This document shows positions 41,847 through 52,012 of a stretch of DNA of 64,000 nucleotides, piece after piece. Made by a program: the position numbers and the translations under genes. Each line of letters starts with the position of its first letter. The stretch's first letter is position 1. The notes under the pieces are model-generated. The model saw only the letters and a program-made list of their open reading frames with translations, was not told where the DNA came from and searched no databases. This DNA comes from Arsukibacterium tuosuense (GTDB taxonomy: Bacteria > Pseudomonadota > Gammaproteobacteria > Enterobacterales > Alteromonadaceae), in NCBI RefSeq assembly GCF_900215315.1, contig NZ_OBEB01000009.1:1-64000 (forward strand), written 5' to 3'.

Positions 41847-43357
41847 TACACATCCTCGCGGGTAACCCGCAATACCTCTTCCAGGGTGGTTTCGCCGGCC
41901 AGCACCTTGCTAAAACCATCTACCCTGATACTCGGACAATGGGCCCGGGCATACTTTTCAATAGACTGTTCGCCCTTGCCGTTATGGATCATTTCGCGAA
42001 TGGTTTCATCAACCTGTAGCAGCTCATGGATGCCGGTTCGGCCACGGTAACCGGTATAGTTGCAATGTTCACAGCCCTTAGCACGGAAAATCTGCTGGCC
42101 GTCTTTTTTACTGATACCCAGTAAATTGCGCTCTTCTTTGTCGGGCTCGTGTAATTCTTTACAATGGCTGCACAGGGTACGGACCAGCCGCTGGGCCAGC
42201 ACGCCCAGCAAGCTGGATGATAATAAAAAGGCCTCGACCCCCATATCTTCCAGCCGGGTAATAGCGCCGGCGGCTGTGTTGGTGTGCAGAGTAGACAATA
42301 CCAGGTGGCCGGTTAAGCTGGCCTGCACTGCTATTTGTGCCGTTTCCAGGTCGCGGATTTCCCCCACCATCACCACGTCCGGGTCCTGACGCAAAATGGC
42401 CCGCAGGCCGCGGGCAAACGTCATATTAACCTTGGTATTAACCTGAGTCTGGCCCACGCCTTCCAGCTCATACTCTATCGGGTCTTCAACAGTCAGAATA
42501 TTGCGGTCTTTAGTATTAATTTCAGTTAAGCCGGCATACAGGGTAGTACTTTTACCCGAGCCGGTGGGGCCGGTAACCAGAATAATACCATGAGGCTTAA
42601 GGATAAGTTTGGAAAAGGCCTGTTGGACCGCCAGGGTCATACCTAAATCGGCCAGGTTTAAATGAGAGTTATTTTTATCCAGTAACCGTAATACCACGCG
42701 CTCACCATGACTTGACGGCATGGTAGATACCCGCACATCGACCGCGCGGCCGGCAATTCGCAGGCTGATCCGGCCATCCTGCGGCACCCGTTTTTCTGCG
42801 ATATCCATTTTCGACATCACTTTAATCCGCGACACCAGCAAGCTGGATAAGCGCCGGTTAGGCCGCAGTACTTCACGAAGCAGGCCATCGACCCGGAAGC
42901 GGATAATTAGTGCTTTTTCAAAGGTTTCAATGTGAATATCCGACGCACCCAATTTAATCGCCTCACCAAGCATGGCATTGATCAGTTTAATAATTGGCGC
43001 GTCGTCTTCGTTTTCCAGTAAGTCTTCTGTCTCCGGAATATCATCAGCCAATGACGCCAGATTAACTTCGTTGCCAATGTCTTCCATCAGCTGCTGGGCC
43101 TCGGAAGAATCGCGCTGATAGCTGGCTTCCAGCAAGGCTTCAAATTCCGTCGCTGACAACGACGTTACGGAAAAGCTTTCTGCCAGTAAGCGCCGGACTT
43201 CCAGCACTGATTCAGGCCGGGTGGTTGGTTGCACATACAACAACCAGCCATCCTGCTGCTGTTGCAGCAGCACACCATGGCGTTTGGCAAAGCTGAATGG
43301 CAACCTGATACGGCTACTAACCGGCTTAACCTCTTCTTCTGCTACCAGGTCTTCCAT
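41846..43357 (-). CDS. gspE: Type II secretion ATPase GspE
   Basis: A 503-residue secretion ATPase that powers pseudopilus assembly at the cytoplasmic face. Walker A is [13 protein letters not shown] near 265-277; Asp-box, Walker B ([19 protein letters not shown]) and His-box ([13 protein letters not shown]) follow. A tetracysteine zinc domain typical of GspE is present (CSHC near 395 and CEHCNYTG near 425). It overlaps gspD and gspF by one base each. Confidence 0.96.
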   Translation of the reverse strand: MEDLVAEEEVKPVSSRIRLPFSFAKRHGVLLQQQQDGWLLYVQPTTRPESVLEVRRLLAESFSVTSLSATEFEALLEASYQRDSSEAQQLMEDIGNEVNLASLADDIPETEDLLENEDDAPIIKLINAMLGEAIKLGASDIHIETFEKALIIRFRVDGLLREVLRPNRRLSSLLVSRIKVMSKMDIAEKRVPQDGRISLRIAGRAVDVRVSTMPSSHGERVVLRLLDKNNSHLNLADLGMTLAVQQAFSKLILKPHGIILVTGPTGSGKSTTLYAGLTEINTKDRNILTVEDPIEYELEGVGQTQVNTKVNMTFARGLRAILRQDPDVVMVGEIRDLETAQIAVQASLTGHLVLSTLHTNTAAGAITRLEDMGVEAFLLSSSLLGVLAQRLVRTLCSHCKELHEPDKEERNLLGISKKDGQQIFRAKGCEHCNYTGYRGRTGIHELLQVDETIREMIHNGKGEQSIEKYARAHCPSIRVDGFSKVLAGETTLEEVLRVTREDV

Positions 43358-45465
43358 CAGTCGCGGTTTCCGGTAGCGGGCTGCTGCTCAGCCGGTTGTT
43401 GTTGCTCTTGCATAAAGCGATCGAACGTCGGTGGCAGGGCTAATGAATCATCCCATTCCGGTAAGACCACCTGTTTGGTATTCGGCATTAAGCGGATACC
43501 CTCTTCATCACGCAGTAATTGCTCAGCACGAATATGGTTATATTTGGCCTTGGAAATACCAGAGATAGCGGAGCCTTCCCTGACGATGGTCGCTTTAATA
43601 AACACCATCAGGTTACGCTTCTGTTTGGTGACACTGGTTGACTTGAATAAATGCCCTAGCAGCGGAATATCTCCGAGGATAGGCACTTTCGACTCACTTT
43701 CCTGGACATCTTCATCAATTAAACCGCCAAGCACCACTGTGGCGCCATCATCAGTCATTACCGTGGTTTTAATTTCACGTTTATTGATGGTGATATCGAC
43801 CGCGGTGGCACCGCCGATGCTCGATACTTCCTGTTCAATAGTCAGTTGTACTGCGTTGCCTTCGTTAATCTGCGGGGTCACTTTAAGCTTAATGCCTACT
43901 TCCTGCCGCTGGACTTGCTGGAACGGGTTAGTATTGTTTGACCCGGTGGTAGAACCGGTAATAACCGGCACTTCCTGCCCCACCAGAAAAAACGCTTCCT
44001 GGTTGTCCATGGTAGTAATATGGGGCGTTGCCAACACATTAGAATTAGTGCTGGTGCGCACTGCCTGTAATACGGCGGCCCAATCACCGCGGTAAAAACC
44101 CAGCATAGCCCCATTCAGGCCACCCAATACGTCAGCCAATAGGGAATAATCGCGGTTGGAGTCAGGTGAAGTTTGAGTTACCGGCACACCATCGACAATA
44201 GTGGTAGTGGTTGAGCCCGGAGTAACCTGTGATGCCTGGGCAGCCCCGGCCGCTACGCCAATAATCGGGATAGTATTACCATTGCTGAAGTTGGTACCAC
44301 CACCATTGGCATTCAGCCATTGCACACCAAAGTCAGTACCATCACCTTCAAATACTTCGACAATAATGGCCTCTACCAGTACCTGAGCGCGGCGAATATC
44401 CAGCTGGCGGATCACATCTTCCAGCGAACGCATCATATCGGGCTGGGCGGTAACCACCAGCGAATTGCTGTCAGCATGCGCTTCAATACTGATCTCCCGG
44501 CCAGTACCCGGACTGCGTCGGGCGCCCTGAGCGCCAGCTGCGCCTGAGCCGCCCTGCACTTCAGCAACAATAGAATCGCTTACGCCTTTTAATACCGGCA
44601 CCAGCTCTTCAGCCTTGGCATATTTCAAATAATAAACCCGGGTATTGCCGCTGGTTTTCAGCTCGGCATCCAGCCGCTTGGCCAGTTCAATAACCCGCTG
44701 CCGCGCTTGCAATTCACCACTGACGATAACGCTATTGGTCCGCTCATCGGCCACAATCTTCGGGATCAGAAAATCAGGCTGCTCCGCGCGGCCCTGACTT
44801 TTATATATATTTTCCAGGATCCGGACAATTTCACCGGCTGAGGCAAATTCCAGTTTTAATATTTCCAGCTCCTGATCGCCAGCTTTGTCAACCCGTTGAA
44901 TAATATCGACTATCCGGTTTACCACCGCTGCCGGCCCCGTCATCATAATAACGTTGGATGGGTCGTAGTTTACCACATGACCACCGCCCGCCTGGTTGCT
45001 GAACTGACGCAGCAAAGGCGCCAACTCGCGCACAGATACGTTGCGTACCTGCACTACCCGGGTCACCATTTCATCGCCATAGCCCGGGTCACCCTCTCCC
45101 ACCACTGGAATATTAGAGGTCTTGGCATCTTTATTCCGAACCACTTTTAAAATGCCGCTTTCCATTTCCACTACGGCAAAGCTGTATACTTCCAGTACGT
45201 TTAAAAAGAACTGATAGTACTGCTCTTCGTTCAGCATTTCATAACTGCGGACATTGATCCGCCCGCGTACCTGAGGGTCGACAATAATGGTTTTTTTCAG
45301 GTTCATACCAACGATATTGATAAACTCGTTAATATCAGTGCCTTTAAAATTAGGTGAATACTGCACTTGTTCAGTATCAGCCAAAACCGCAAAACTAAAT
45401 ACAGCACCAGCCAGTAAACCGGCTATAGCACGCGCTGAACCCCTGAAAAAACCACCTGATATCAT
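43357..45465 (-). CDS. gspD: Type II secretion outer-membrane secretin GspD
   Basis: A 702-residue secretin with a signal peptide (about 1-29), the N0 domain ([18 protein letters not shown]), three N1-N3 KH-like domains (about 110-350) and the C-terminal secretin barrel with [14 protein letters not shown] near 605-618. N3 contains a Gly/Ser/Ala-rich loop (near 305-320). The tail is Gln/Pro-rich ([12 protein letters not shown]). Thirty bases separate it from gspC, in which a ribosome-binding site could lie. Confidence 0.95.
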   Translation of the reverse strand: MISGGFFRGSARAIAGLLAGAVFSFAVLADTEQVQYSPNFKGTDINEFINIVGMNLKKTIIVDPQVRGRINVRSYEMLNEEQYYQFFLNVLEVYSFAVVEMESGILKVVRNKDAKTSNIPVVGEGDPGYGDEMVTRVVQVRNVSVRELAPLLRQFSNQAGGGHVVNYDPSNVIMMTGPAAVVNRIVDIIQRVDKAGDQELEILKLEFASAGEIVRILENIYKSQGRAEQPDFLIPKIVADERTNSVIVSGELQARQRVIELAKRLDAELKTSGNTRVYYLKYAKAEELVPVLKGVSDSIVAEVQGGSGAAGAQGARRSPGTGREISIEAHADSNSLVVTAQPDMMRSLEDVIRQLDIRRAQVLVEAIIVEVFEGDGTDFGVQWLNANGGGTNFSNGNTIPIIGVAAGAAQASQVTPGSTTTTIVDGVPVTQTSPDSNRDYSLLADVLGGLNGAMLGFYRGDWAAVLQAVRTSTNSNVLATPHITTMDNQEAFFLVGQEVPVITGSTTGSNNTNPFQQVQRQEVGIKLKVTPQINEGNAVQLTIEQEVSSIGGATAVDITINKREIKTTVMTDDGATVVLGGLIDEDVQESESKVPILGDIPLLGHLFKSTSVTKQKRNLMVFIKATIVREGSAISGISKAKYNHIRAEQLLRDEEGIRLMPNTKQVVLPEWDDSLALPPTFDRFMQEQQQPAEQQPATGNRD

Positions 45466-45495
45466 GAGAAATTAACCAATAGTTATCTAATAATC

Positions 45496-46431
45496 TTATT
45501 GCGACAGGCTAAACAGAATATCTCTGGTTTCGCCGTCACGTTCTATTTTAATTGCCGCTTCAGTGGCATCTCTGAGTTCGTTAATTACCCGCATGGCCTG
45601 CTGCATGTCATTAAGCGGTATGCCATTGATCTCGACCGCTAAATCATTTTGCTGCAACCCCAACTGATTAAATAAAGCCGGGTCTTTACCGGGCATTAAC
45701 CGATAGCCAACCAACTCACCGTTCCGATGCTGTGGCGACACCCGGACATAGTCAAAAAATTTCATTGGTTCTGCCAGCAACTCATCGCGGCTTATGCCTA
45801 AATCACTTTCATCCAGCGCCGGGGCTTCGGCTTGCGGCAGCGCTACCAGTTCATTTTCATAAGCTGGCTCGGGGTTATCTTCCCGTCCCAGCCCGGCATT
45901 GGCCTGGGCCATTTTGGTATATTCAATGCCGTCCAGCATCAATGTTTCGAAACGGCCGGCTTGCTGAATCAGTACCCGGTCAATTAATACCTGCTTCAGC
46001 ACTGCATTGGTGCCGTCGATAGTGTCATCAATAGCATAGGTACCTTCACTGCCCCGGCTTTCAATAATAGCGCTGCCACTGTTTGGATCTGCCTGCGCAA
46101 CCACACCGGTCAGCTTAACATTCAACTGGGTTTTAGGTGCTTCAGTCACTACCGGTGCGGCCTGCTCCGGCTCAGCTATAACCTTGCCGAAAAGAGGATA
46201 ACTTAGCAGCTGATCGAGGTAAGTTGTGGCCTGGCCTGTTGTTTTCAACGCAGCCTGTTGCAACGGGCCCGAGCTTGCCAGCTCGGGAACAGGCACTAGT
46301 TGCCAGCTTAACCGCGCTAACAACCAGGCAAGCAACAATACCAGCACCAGGTTCAGTACCTTACGTAAAGTACTGACCGGCAAACGCTGGCTATAGCGGT
46401 TAAAATCTTGCATCGACAAGGACAGGTTCAT
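45496..46431 (-). CDS. gspC: Type II secretion protein GspC
   Basis: First gene of the gsp operon. The 311-residue bitopic protein has a short cytoplasmic tail, a membrane helix at about 24-46, the periplasmic homology region at about 105-175 (KLTGVVA near 108) and a C-terminal PDZ domain at about 215-305 (YRLMPGKDPALFNQLGLQQND..). It connects the platform to the secretin and contributes to substrate choice. It is divergent from hslR; the 168-bp gap holds the operon promoter. Confidence 0.93.
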   Translation of the reverse strand: MNLSLSMQDFNRYSQRLPVSTLRKVLNLVLVLLLAWLLARLSWQLVPVPELASSGPLQQAALKTTGQATTYLDQLLSYPLFGKVIAEPEQAAPVVTEAPKTQLNVKLTGVVAQADPNSGSAIIESRGSEGTYAIDDTIDGTNAVLKQVLIDRVLIQQAGRFETLMLDGIEYTKMAQANAGLGREDNPEPAYENELVALPQAEAPALDESDLGISRDELLAEPMKFFDYVRVSPQHRNGELVGYRLMPGKDPALFNQLGLQQNDLAVEINGIPLNDMQQAMRVINELRDATEAAIKIERDGETRDILFSLSQ

Positions 46432-46599
46432 TTCAGCTTTCTTATAATAAATTCGGTTTCATCTTACTCAGTTGTCGGCTTACCAACAAGAGCCTGCACA
46501 TATTTTCACAACTTACTAACAGCAAAAATAATACCGGGACTACGCTTCGCCAGTCGTTTGGCACTATAATGCACATTCAGTTCAGCATACAGGTTAAAT

Positions 46600-47010
46600 A
46601 TGACAACAACGCAAGCCAAAACACAGCAAAATGACAGCATCAGGCTGGATAAATGGCTTTGGGCGTGCCGCTTTTATAAAACCCGCGCCCTGGCTAAAAG
46701 CATGATTGAAGGCGGCAAAGTACACTACAATGACCAGCGCTGCAAAGCAAGCCGTCAGGTCGAGATTGGCGCCACCATTAAGCTGGCTCAGGGTAGCGAT
46801 GAAAAAACGGTAGTTGTAGTGGGCCTGTCAGAAAGGCGGCTGGCCGCACCACTGGCCCAGGCCTTATATCAGGAAACTGAAGCCAGTGCAGAACAACGTC
46901 AGGTCCGGGCTGAACTACGTAAAACCAACAGCCTGTTTGCCCCCCACCCGGACACCAAGCCAGACAAAAAAATGCGCCGCCAGTTATTACTTTTAAAATC
47001 CAAGCAGTAA
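46600..47010 (+). CDS. hslR: Heat-shock protein 15 (HslR), ribosome rescue
   Basis: A 136-residue RNA-binding protein that recycles free 50S subunits carrying nascent chain-tRNA. The S4 domain covers about 12-75, with IRLDKWLWACRFYKTRALAK and MIEGGKVHYN. The C-terminal Lys/Arg-rich segment is family-typical (HPDTKPDKKMRRQLL). A perfect TATAAT at 46565-46570 lies upstream, but no convincing -35 or sigma32 promoter is seen. It forms a pair with hslO, 10 bp downstream. Confidence 0.95.
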   Translation: MTTTQAKTQQNDSIRLDKWLWACRFYKTRALAKSMIEGGKVHYNDQRCKASRQVEIGATIKLAQGSDEKTVVVVGLSERRLAAPLAQALYQETEASAEQRQVRAELRKTNSLFAPHPDTKPDKKMRRQLLLLKSKQ

Positions 47011-47020
47011 GAGAGATATT

Positions 47021-47866
47021 ATGAATCCGGATAAATTACACCGCTTTTTGTTTCAGCAAAAACATGTCAGAGGCGAGTTGGTGCAGGTGGCAGACAGCCT
47101 GGACCAGATGCTGAAAAATCATGATTATCCGTTGCCGGTTAAACAACTACTGGCTGAATTAGTAGTGGCAACCAGCTTAATCACCGCCACCCTGAAATTT
47201 GATGGCGAAATTGCTGTGCAGTTACAAGGTGATGGACCGGTTAAATTCGCCGCAGTAAATGGCGACAACCAACAGAACTTCCGGGCAGTAGTAAGGCTGC
47301 AGGCAGAACTTAGCGGTAGCAGTTTTCGTGAGTTAATCGGTGAGGGCTATATGATTGTCACCATTACGCCCCGCCAGGGAGAACGCTATCAGGGTATTAT
47401 CCCGCTAACCGGCGACACCCTCACCAGCACCCTTGAAGGCTACTTCGCCCAGTCAGAACAATTACCTACCCGTTTGTATATTTTTACTGACATTTCTGAC
47501 AAAAACACTGCCGCCGGCTTGATGCTGCAGGTGTTACCGGTTGAGCCGGAAAAGGCCGCTGCAGATTTTGCCGAGTTGGTAGTACTGGCCGACACTGTTA
47601 CCGCGGACGAACTACTAACCCTGCCAGCTGAGCAAATGCTGTATCGTTTATTCCATCAGGAGCAAGTAGAGCTTTTCCAGGCACAGGATGTACGTTTTGT
47701 GTGCGGTTGCTCGAGAGAAAAATGTGAAACGGCGCTATATAGTATCGGAAAAGATGCACTGAACGAGCATATTGCCGAAGGGAAGCTGGAGATGACCTGC
47801 GAGTACTGTAATCAGCAGTATCATTTCAATGCAGATGAATTGCAGCAAATCAGCAATCAGCTGTAA
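47021..47866 (+). CDS. hslO: Redox-regulated chaperone Hsp33
   Basis: A 281-residue chaperone activated by oxidation and heat. The C-terminal zinc switch has CGC (in VCGCSREKC) and CEYC, the CxC/CxxC pattern that releases zinc on oxidation. The N-terminal substrate-binding domain begins DKLHRFLFQQKHVRGELVQV, typical of the family. It follows hslR directly and is closed by a GC-rich hairpin. Confidence 0.95.
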   Translation: MNPDKLHRFLFQQKHVRGELVQVADSLDQMLKNHDYPLPVKQLLAELVVATSLITATLKFDGEIAVQLQGDGPVKFAAVNGDNQQNFRAVVRLQAELSGSSFRELIGEGYMIVTITPRQGERYQGIIPLTGDTLTSTLEGYFAQSEQLPTRLYIFTDISDKNTAAGLMLQVLPVEPEKAAADFAELVVLADTVTADELLTLPAEQMLYRLFHQEQVELFQAQDVRFVCGCSREKCETALYSIGKDALNEHIAEGKLEMTCEYCNQQYHFNADELQQISNQL

Positions 47867-47870
47867 TAAG

Positions 47871-47894
47871 AACGCCCCGCAGTGGCGGGGCGTT
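47871..47894. terminator. GC-rich hairpin between hslO and the subtilase
   Basis: AACGCCCCGC (47871-47880) pairs perfectly with GCGGGGCGTT (47885-47894) around AGTG. It lies between convergent genes and could end both transcripts. The U-tracts are weak. Confidence 0.6.
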
Positions 47895-47925
47895 ATTCAT
47901 TAACTAACGTAGTTTATTTACAAAC

Positions 47926-50900
47926 TTAGTTAGTTTTAGTACGACGGCGCAGCAATGCCAATGGCAGTAACAGCAAGCCAAAGATGCCAAAGCTGCCGCC
48001 CGAGCCTTTGTTAACTGTTACCTGGGCGTTGGCCGAACCTTGCATACCCGAGCTGTCCGTTGCAGTCACTGTTAATGTGTGCACCCGAACATCAGATTTG
48101 ACCGGCATTCTCGCCAACTTCAACTGGCCATTTTCAACTTTAAACAACGGATTGTTGGTGCTGACTGACACTAGGCTGGCATCAGCTTCAGTTACCGCAA
48201 CTGATACGTTACCCAGCACCGTGCCGGCAGCACTGCCGATTAGTAGCTCAGACGTCGTCAGACTAACAGTTACCTCAGGTTGCTCATCAGCGACGTTATT
48301 GATCATAACGGTCACCATAACCGGCTCAGAAACTCCACCGTTAGAATCCAGCACAGCAACTTCCATCTGCACCTCGGTCAAACCAGCTTCAAAGTCCAGT
48401 ACTGCGGCATTAGCCACAACCACTGAGCCATCAGCCTGCAGCATCACTGCATCAGACGAACTGGCCAGCGTAACAAACTCCGTGATCGCGGTACGGAAAT
48501 CAGCGGTAGCAGAAACCTGCCCTACCACGGTCCCTGCAGCGGCATTTTCGTTAACACTAAGTGTCTGACCAGCGGCAACGGTTGGTTGTGCAATTGGCGC
48601 TGCATAATTTGCAATGGCAACCGCTTCAGCCTGACCAGACATCATCACGAAGCTGCGATTATCATCGCCGTCGCGCATGATGAACGCTGACTCACCTGGT
48701 GCCAGCACCTCCACCGCAGTATCAACCTCGTCGTCCGCATTTGCCGCGTCTGTTGCAGGTTCAACTGGCAGTTCACTGACTAATCCTACTTCCGGTGAGA
48801 ATGCAACCTGCATCGGCGCAATCACCTGATCGGCGATAAAGTTAGCATTTAGTGAATAACTGTTAGTATCGGTACGGAAACGCGCCGTAAAGGTACCGCC
48901 AATATCTGCAGCGGTAAGTCCAACATCTTCAAAACAAGACTCCAGCGTGATCTGCTTACCACCGGCATAGTGATACACATCACCTAACTGACCAGACAGC
49001 GTGCCATATACCGTATTGAAAGACACCATCACTCCGGGGAACGCATCATAAGTTGGGCCCAGACGAGTTACCAGTAAGGTATTCATGGTGTAGTCAAGCA
49101 CACCATCATTATTGATATCCAGATCCAGCGCAAAGTTACCCTGTAACAGGTGGTTTACGCCACCTTCCAGATGGAAGGTTGGATACAACGCATAGCCGGT
49201 GCTGCACCAGGACGCCTCTTCGATATCCATAGTAATGGCCCGGATATCATGCATGGGCTGTAAAGCCGGGTCAGCAGGCGAAGTTGCAACCAATGCTGAC
49301 GCAAAAGGTTCGACCTCAATGACGCCGGTGTTAGTCAGTTTCATTGCGATCTGGTCATCCGCCATCTCACTGCTGAGTGCCAGTTTCCCGGCCGCTTTTG
49401 GCACAATATGATACACCAGGTGCAAATCATGGTCGGCATCAGTGCTATTGTCATTAAAGATTAAGGCACCATCATATTCCGACTGATCCATCATTTGCGC
49501 TGCCATCAGTGCCATCCAGGTGACACCGTTGGACAACGTAAAATCAGGTAAATTTGCAGGATTAACTGTTAGCGTCACATCGAAGTTCACTGTCTGACCG
49601 GGTTGTACGGTTACAGTGGCAGGGTGCTGCCAACTTAATGCAGCGGTCTCTGTTTTTTCAGCAAACCGGTCACTAATCGACAACGAATACGTTTTCGCTT
49701 CATCGCTGAAGTTTTTCAGACTGACTGTTTTGGTCATGCTGGTCGCTTCAGACAATGTCTGTAAACCAAACGACAACGCAGCCTGGCGGGTATTGTGTTC
49801 AGCACTGTATACCCAGGCAGCAACCGGGCTGTTCACTGCTTTTTCCACATCTACCAGACCGGCACCAATCATACTGATGGGTGCTAAAGCAGCCTCAGGG
49901 TTTATTGCAACCGGCTCACGATATACGGTCATGTTAGCCGTATTCATCATGGTTGCTTTTACTTCAAACGCATTCCGATCTGGCAGCGCCCCCCGCACCA
50001 GTGCTGCAGCACCCGCGGTAATTGGCCCGGAGAACGATGTGCCTGTTGCTGGCGCCAGCCCCGTACCCGAGCCAACATCAGCAACCATGATATCTGTGCC
50101 CGGTGCCGTAATTTCTGGTTTTAATAACCCATCCATTGACGGCCCGCGTGAAGTGAAACCAGCAGCGGCACCAGCGCCAGATTTCGCTTCTGAGCTAATG
50201 TCATAGCTAACTTCCAGCTCGTCCAGCAGCATAGCCTGAATAGCATCGCCAACTTCTTTCGTAATCATCACAGTTGGAATAGTTATCCCGGTGCCATCTC
50301 CACCAGCAACAATCGGCGCTTCGCCCGGGTTACTGTTAGCAATAATGACGAAGGCTGCACCGCGCGCCTGGGCATTCAATACTTTTTGGGAGAACGGGCA
50401 AACACCCCGCGACAGTAATACCGCCTTACCAGTTAGGTCAGCATCCTCGGCCAGTGCATCACAGGCAAGGTAATCACCCGGTACCAGTACTAACGGCGTT
50501 TCAGCTGAATTAAAAGCAAAATCGAAGGTTGGGTTAAAGCCTGCTGAGACCATCGCCACCGTTTCGCCTTCAATCTGGGCGCTGTTAAAAGCCCCTACCA
50601 GCGCCGCCGGATGGGTCATTGCACCAACAGAAAGGGCATTTGGAGTGGTGCTGGGACCGCCAACTCTGAATGGCACATTGCCGTCATTGCCGGCAGAAAT
50701 AACCATATTTACACCTAATTCAGCAGCGCGCTGAATTAAGTACTGGGTACCAGATTGGGTCTGGGTTGAACCAAACTGGCCACCAAGAGACATATTGATG
50801 ATGTCGACCCGATCTGCCAGGTTACCATCGCCATTAGGGTCCATCGCCGCTTCCAGCGCTGCAATCTGATTTGCAGCACTGCAGGTTCCGGTACATACCG

Positions 50901-51657
50901 TATAAGCATATAAATCGACGTCCGGAGCAATACCAGTCACTGAGTGAGCAACGGAGGTACCATGACCACCGGTTGGTGGATCAATTGGATTTGGGTCGCC
51001 GTTTACAAAATCGTAGCCACCTTTGACCTGCCCCTGAGGCCAGGCTGGCATATTTTGATCAGCAAAGGCTGCTGCGTAAGCTTCGGTTGTCCCTTCACCA
51101 CCGAAAGCAGCATGAGTAAAGTCGATACCGCTATCCAGCACAGCAACTTTAATGCCTGCTCCTGTTGCTTTGCCTGACTCTACTGTCTCAAGTGCTTTGA
51201 TGTAAGCCGCACTATCAGCAACATACAACTCGCTGTCATACAAAGGCATTACTGATGTAACTAACGGGTTTTTCTGCAAGGCATTTAGTGCGTCTGCAGA
51301 AGCATTAACCACCAGACCAGAGGCCAGATTTTTAGTTGTGGTTAAAATCTTTGCATCTACGTCCAGTTGCATTAATGCTGAACTGATTTGCTGCTGGGCC
51401 TGCTCTGCTGCAACAACATATTGCTGGGCGCGTTGCTGATCAAAACCAGTAGCTGATAGTGCAGCACCCGCGGCCTGGGTATTTAATACGATAAACCAGG
51501 CGCTGGGAGCCTGTTCCTGTTGATCAATGCTAACGGTGACATTACCAACAACTTCATGGACGCTCTGGCCAAAGCCAGCTCGATATTGCTCAAAACCTGC
51601 GTTTGCGGTGCCTGAAACGGCAAGGCTGACAGCCGTCGCCAGTAAGGCTTTATTCAT
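47926..51657 (-). CDS. Large secreted S8 (subtilisin-like) protease with GlyGly-CTERM-like tail
   Basis: A 1243-residue exported subtilase. It has a signal peptide (cleavage near ANA-GF), an I9-type propeptide (about 40-145) and the catalytic domain with Asp175 (VLDSGID), His232 (GGHGTSV) and Ser541 (GTSFSGP). A protease-associated (PA) domain is inserted at about 370-485. Beta-sandwich domains follow, with two cadherin-like repeats near 1030-1215. The C-terminus, GSGGSFGIFGLLLLPLALL then RRR, fits the GlyGly-CTERM sorting signal used with rhombosortase and type II secretion. The gsp operon lies 1.5 kb away. ATG 51657 is chosen; TTG 51666 is in frame and has AGGAG upstream. Confidence 0.9.
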   Translation of the reverse strand: MNKALLATAVSLAVSGTANAGFEQYRAGFGQSVHEVVGNVTVSIDQQEQAPSAWFIVLNTQAAGAALSATGFDQQRAQQYVVAAEQAQQQISSALMQLDVDAKILTTTKNLASGLVVNASADALNALQKNPLVTSVMPLYDSELYVADSAAYIKALETVESGKATGAGIKVAVLDSGIDFTHAAFGGEGTTEAYAAAFADQNMPAWPQGQVKGGYDFVNGDPNPIDPPTGGHGTSVAHSVTGIAPDVDLYAYTVCTGTCSAANQIAALEAAMDPNGDGNLADRVDIINMSLGGQFGSTQTQSGTQYLIQRAAELGVNMVISAGNDGNVPFRVGGPSTTPNALSVGAMTHPAALVGAFNSAQIEGETVAMVSAGFNPTFDFAFNSAETPLVLVPGDYLACDALAEDADLTGKAVLLSRGVCPFSQKVLNAQARGAAFVIIANSNPGEAPIVAGGDGTGITIPTVMITKEVGDAIQAMLLDELEVSYDISSEAKSGAGAAAGFTSRGPSMDGLLKPEITAPGTDIMVADVGSGTGLAPATGTSFSGPITAGAAALVRGALPDRNAFEVKATMMNTANMTVYREPVAINPEAALAPISMIGAGLVDVEKAVNSPVAAWVYSAEHNTRQAALSFGLQTLSEATSMTKTVSLKNFSDEAKTYSLSISDRFAEKTETAALSWQHPATVTVQPGQTVNFDVTLTVNPANLPDFTLSNGVTWMALMAAQMMDQSEYDGALIFNDNSTDADHDLHLVYHIVPKAAGKLALSSEMADDQIAMKLTNTGVIEVEPFASALVATSPADPALQPMHDIRAITMDIEEASWCSTGYALYPTFHLEGGVNHLLQGNFALDLDINNDGVLDYTMNTLLVTRLGPTYDAFPGVMVSFNTVYGTLSGQLGDVYHYAGGKQITLESCFEDVGLTAADIGGTFTARFRTDTNSYSLNANFIADQVIAPMQVAFSPEVGLVSELPVEPATDAANADDEVDTAVEVLAPGESAFIMRDGDDNRSFVMMSGQAEAVAIANYAAPIAQPTVAAGQTLSVNENAAAGTVVGQVSATADFRTAITEFVTLASSSDAVMLQADGSVVVANAAVLDFEAGLTEVQMEVAVLDSNGGVSEPVMVTVMINNVADEQPEVTVSLTTSELLIGSAAGTVLGNVSVAVTEADASLVSVSTNNPLFKVENGQLKLARMPVKSDVRVHTLTVTATDSSGMQGSANAQVTVNKGSGGSFGIFGLLLLPLALLRRRTKTN

Positions 51658-52012
51658 GGTTCCCAAGGTGTACTCCTATTGTACTGCATACGTACTTTTA
51701 TATATTTTGACATTGGCTGGCTGCCGCAGAGGGACGGCCAAAAGCGCAGACAATGTTGAGTTTTTTGCTCCTGTGTTTATCAATACACAAAAAAGCAGTT
51801 TGCCCATAAAGTTAATTTAGCTTTATTGAGCCCGCTTTCTTTTATCACAAATGTAATGGTATGTAATTTTGAAACTGTAAGAAATTGCGACACAACAGTG
51901 TAAAAAATGGCAAAAATACTGCATCCATTGTTACTAAATGTTGACAGCAGCTGTCGAGCTCGTGCTGCAAAGTGACTGTAGCCAACAGAAATGATTATGA
52001 AATGTAAACATG
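51658..52012. other. Intergenic region upstream of the subtilase and downstream of envZ
   Basis: About 350 AT-rich bases with no credible gene. They hold the subtilase leader and promoter (TATATA-like sequences at about 51700-51710 on the minus strand) and a near-perfect palindrome at 51806-51826. I see no clear terminator for envZ. Confidence 0.65.
51806..51826. promoter_or_regulatory. 21-bp operator-like palindrome
   Basis: ATAAAGTTAA and TTAGCTTTAT flank a central T and are complementary at 9 of 10 positions. With a one-base centre it cannot form a normal hairpin, so a dimeric regulator site is likelier. It lies about 150 bp upstream of the subtilase start. Confidence 0.35.

Noticed and set aside
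43229-44095. Open frame of 288 codons antisense to gspE/gspD
   Set aside because: Shadow of strongly conserved secretion genes; composition is Ser/Cys-rich without domain features.
46500-46600. Sigma32 promoter for hslR
   Set aside because: A TATAAT is present but no CTTGAA..CCCCAT pattern; heat-shock control cannot be shown from sequence.
47984-48568. Open frame of 194 codons antisense to the subtilase
   Set aside because: Mirror of the repetitive cadherin-like region; Thr/Ser/Ala-rich low complexity only.
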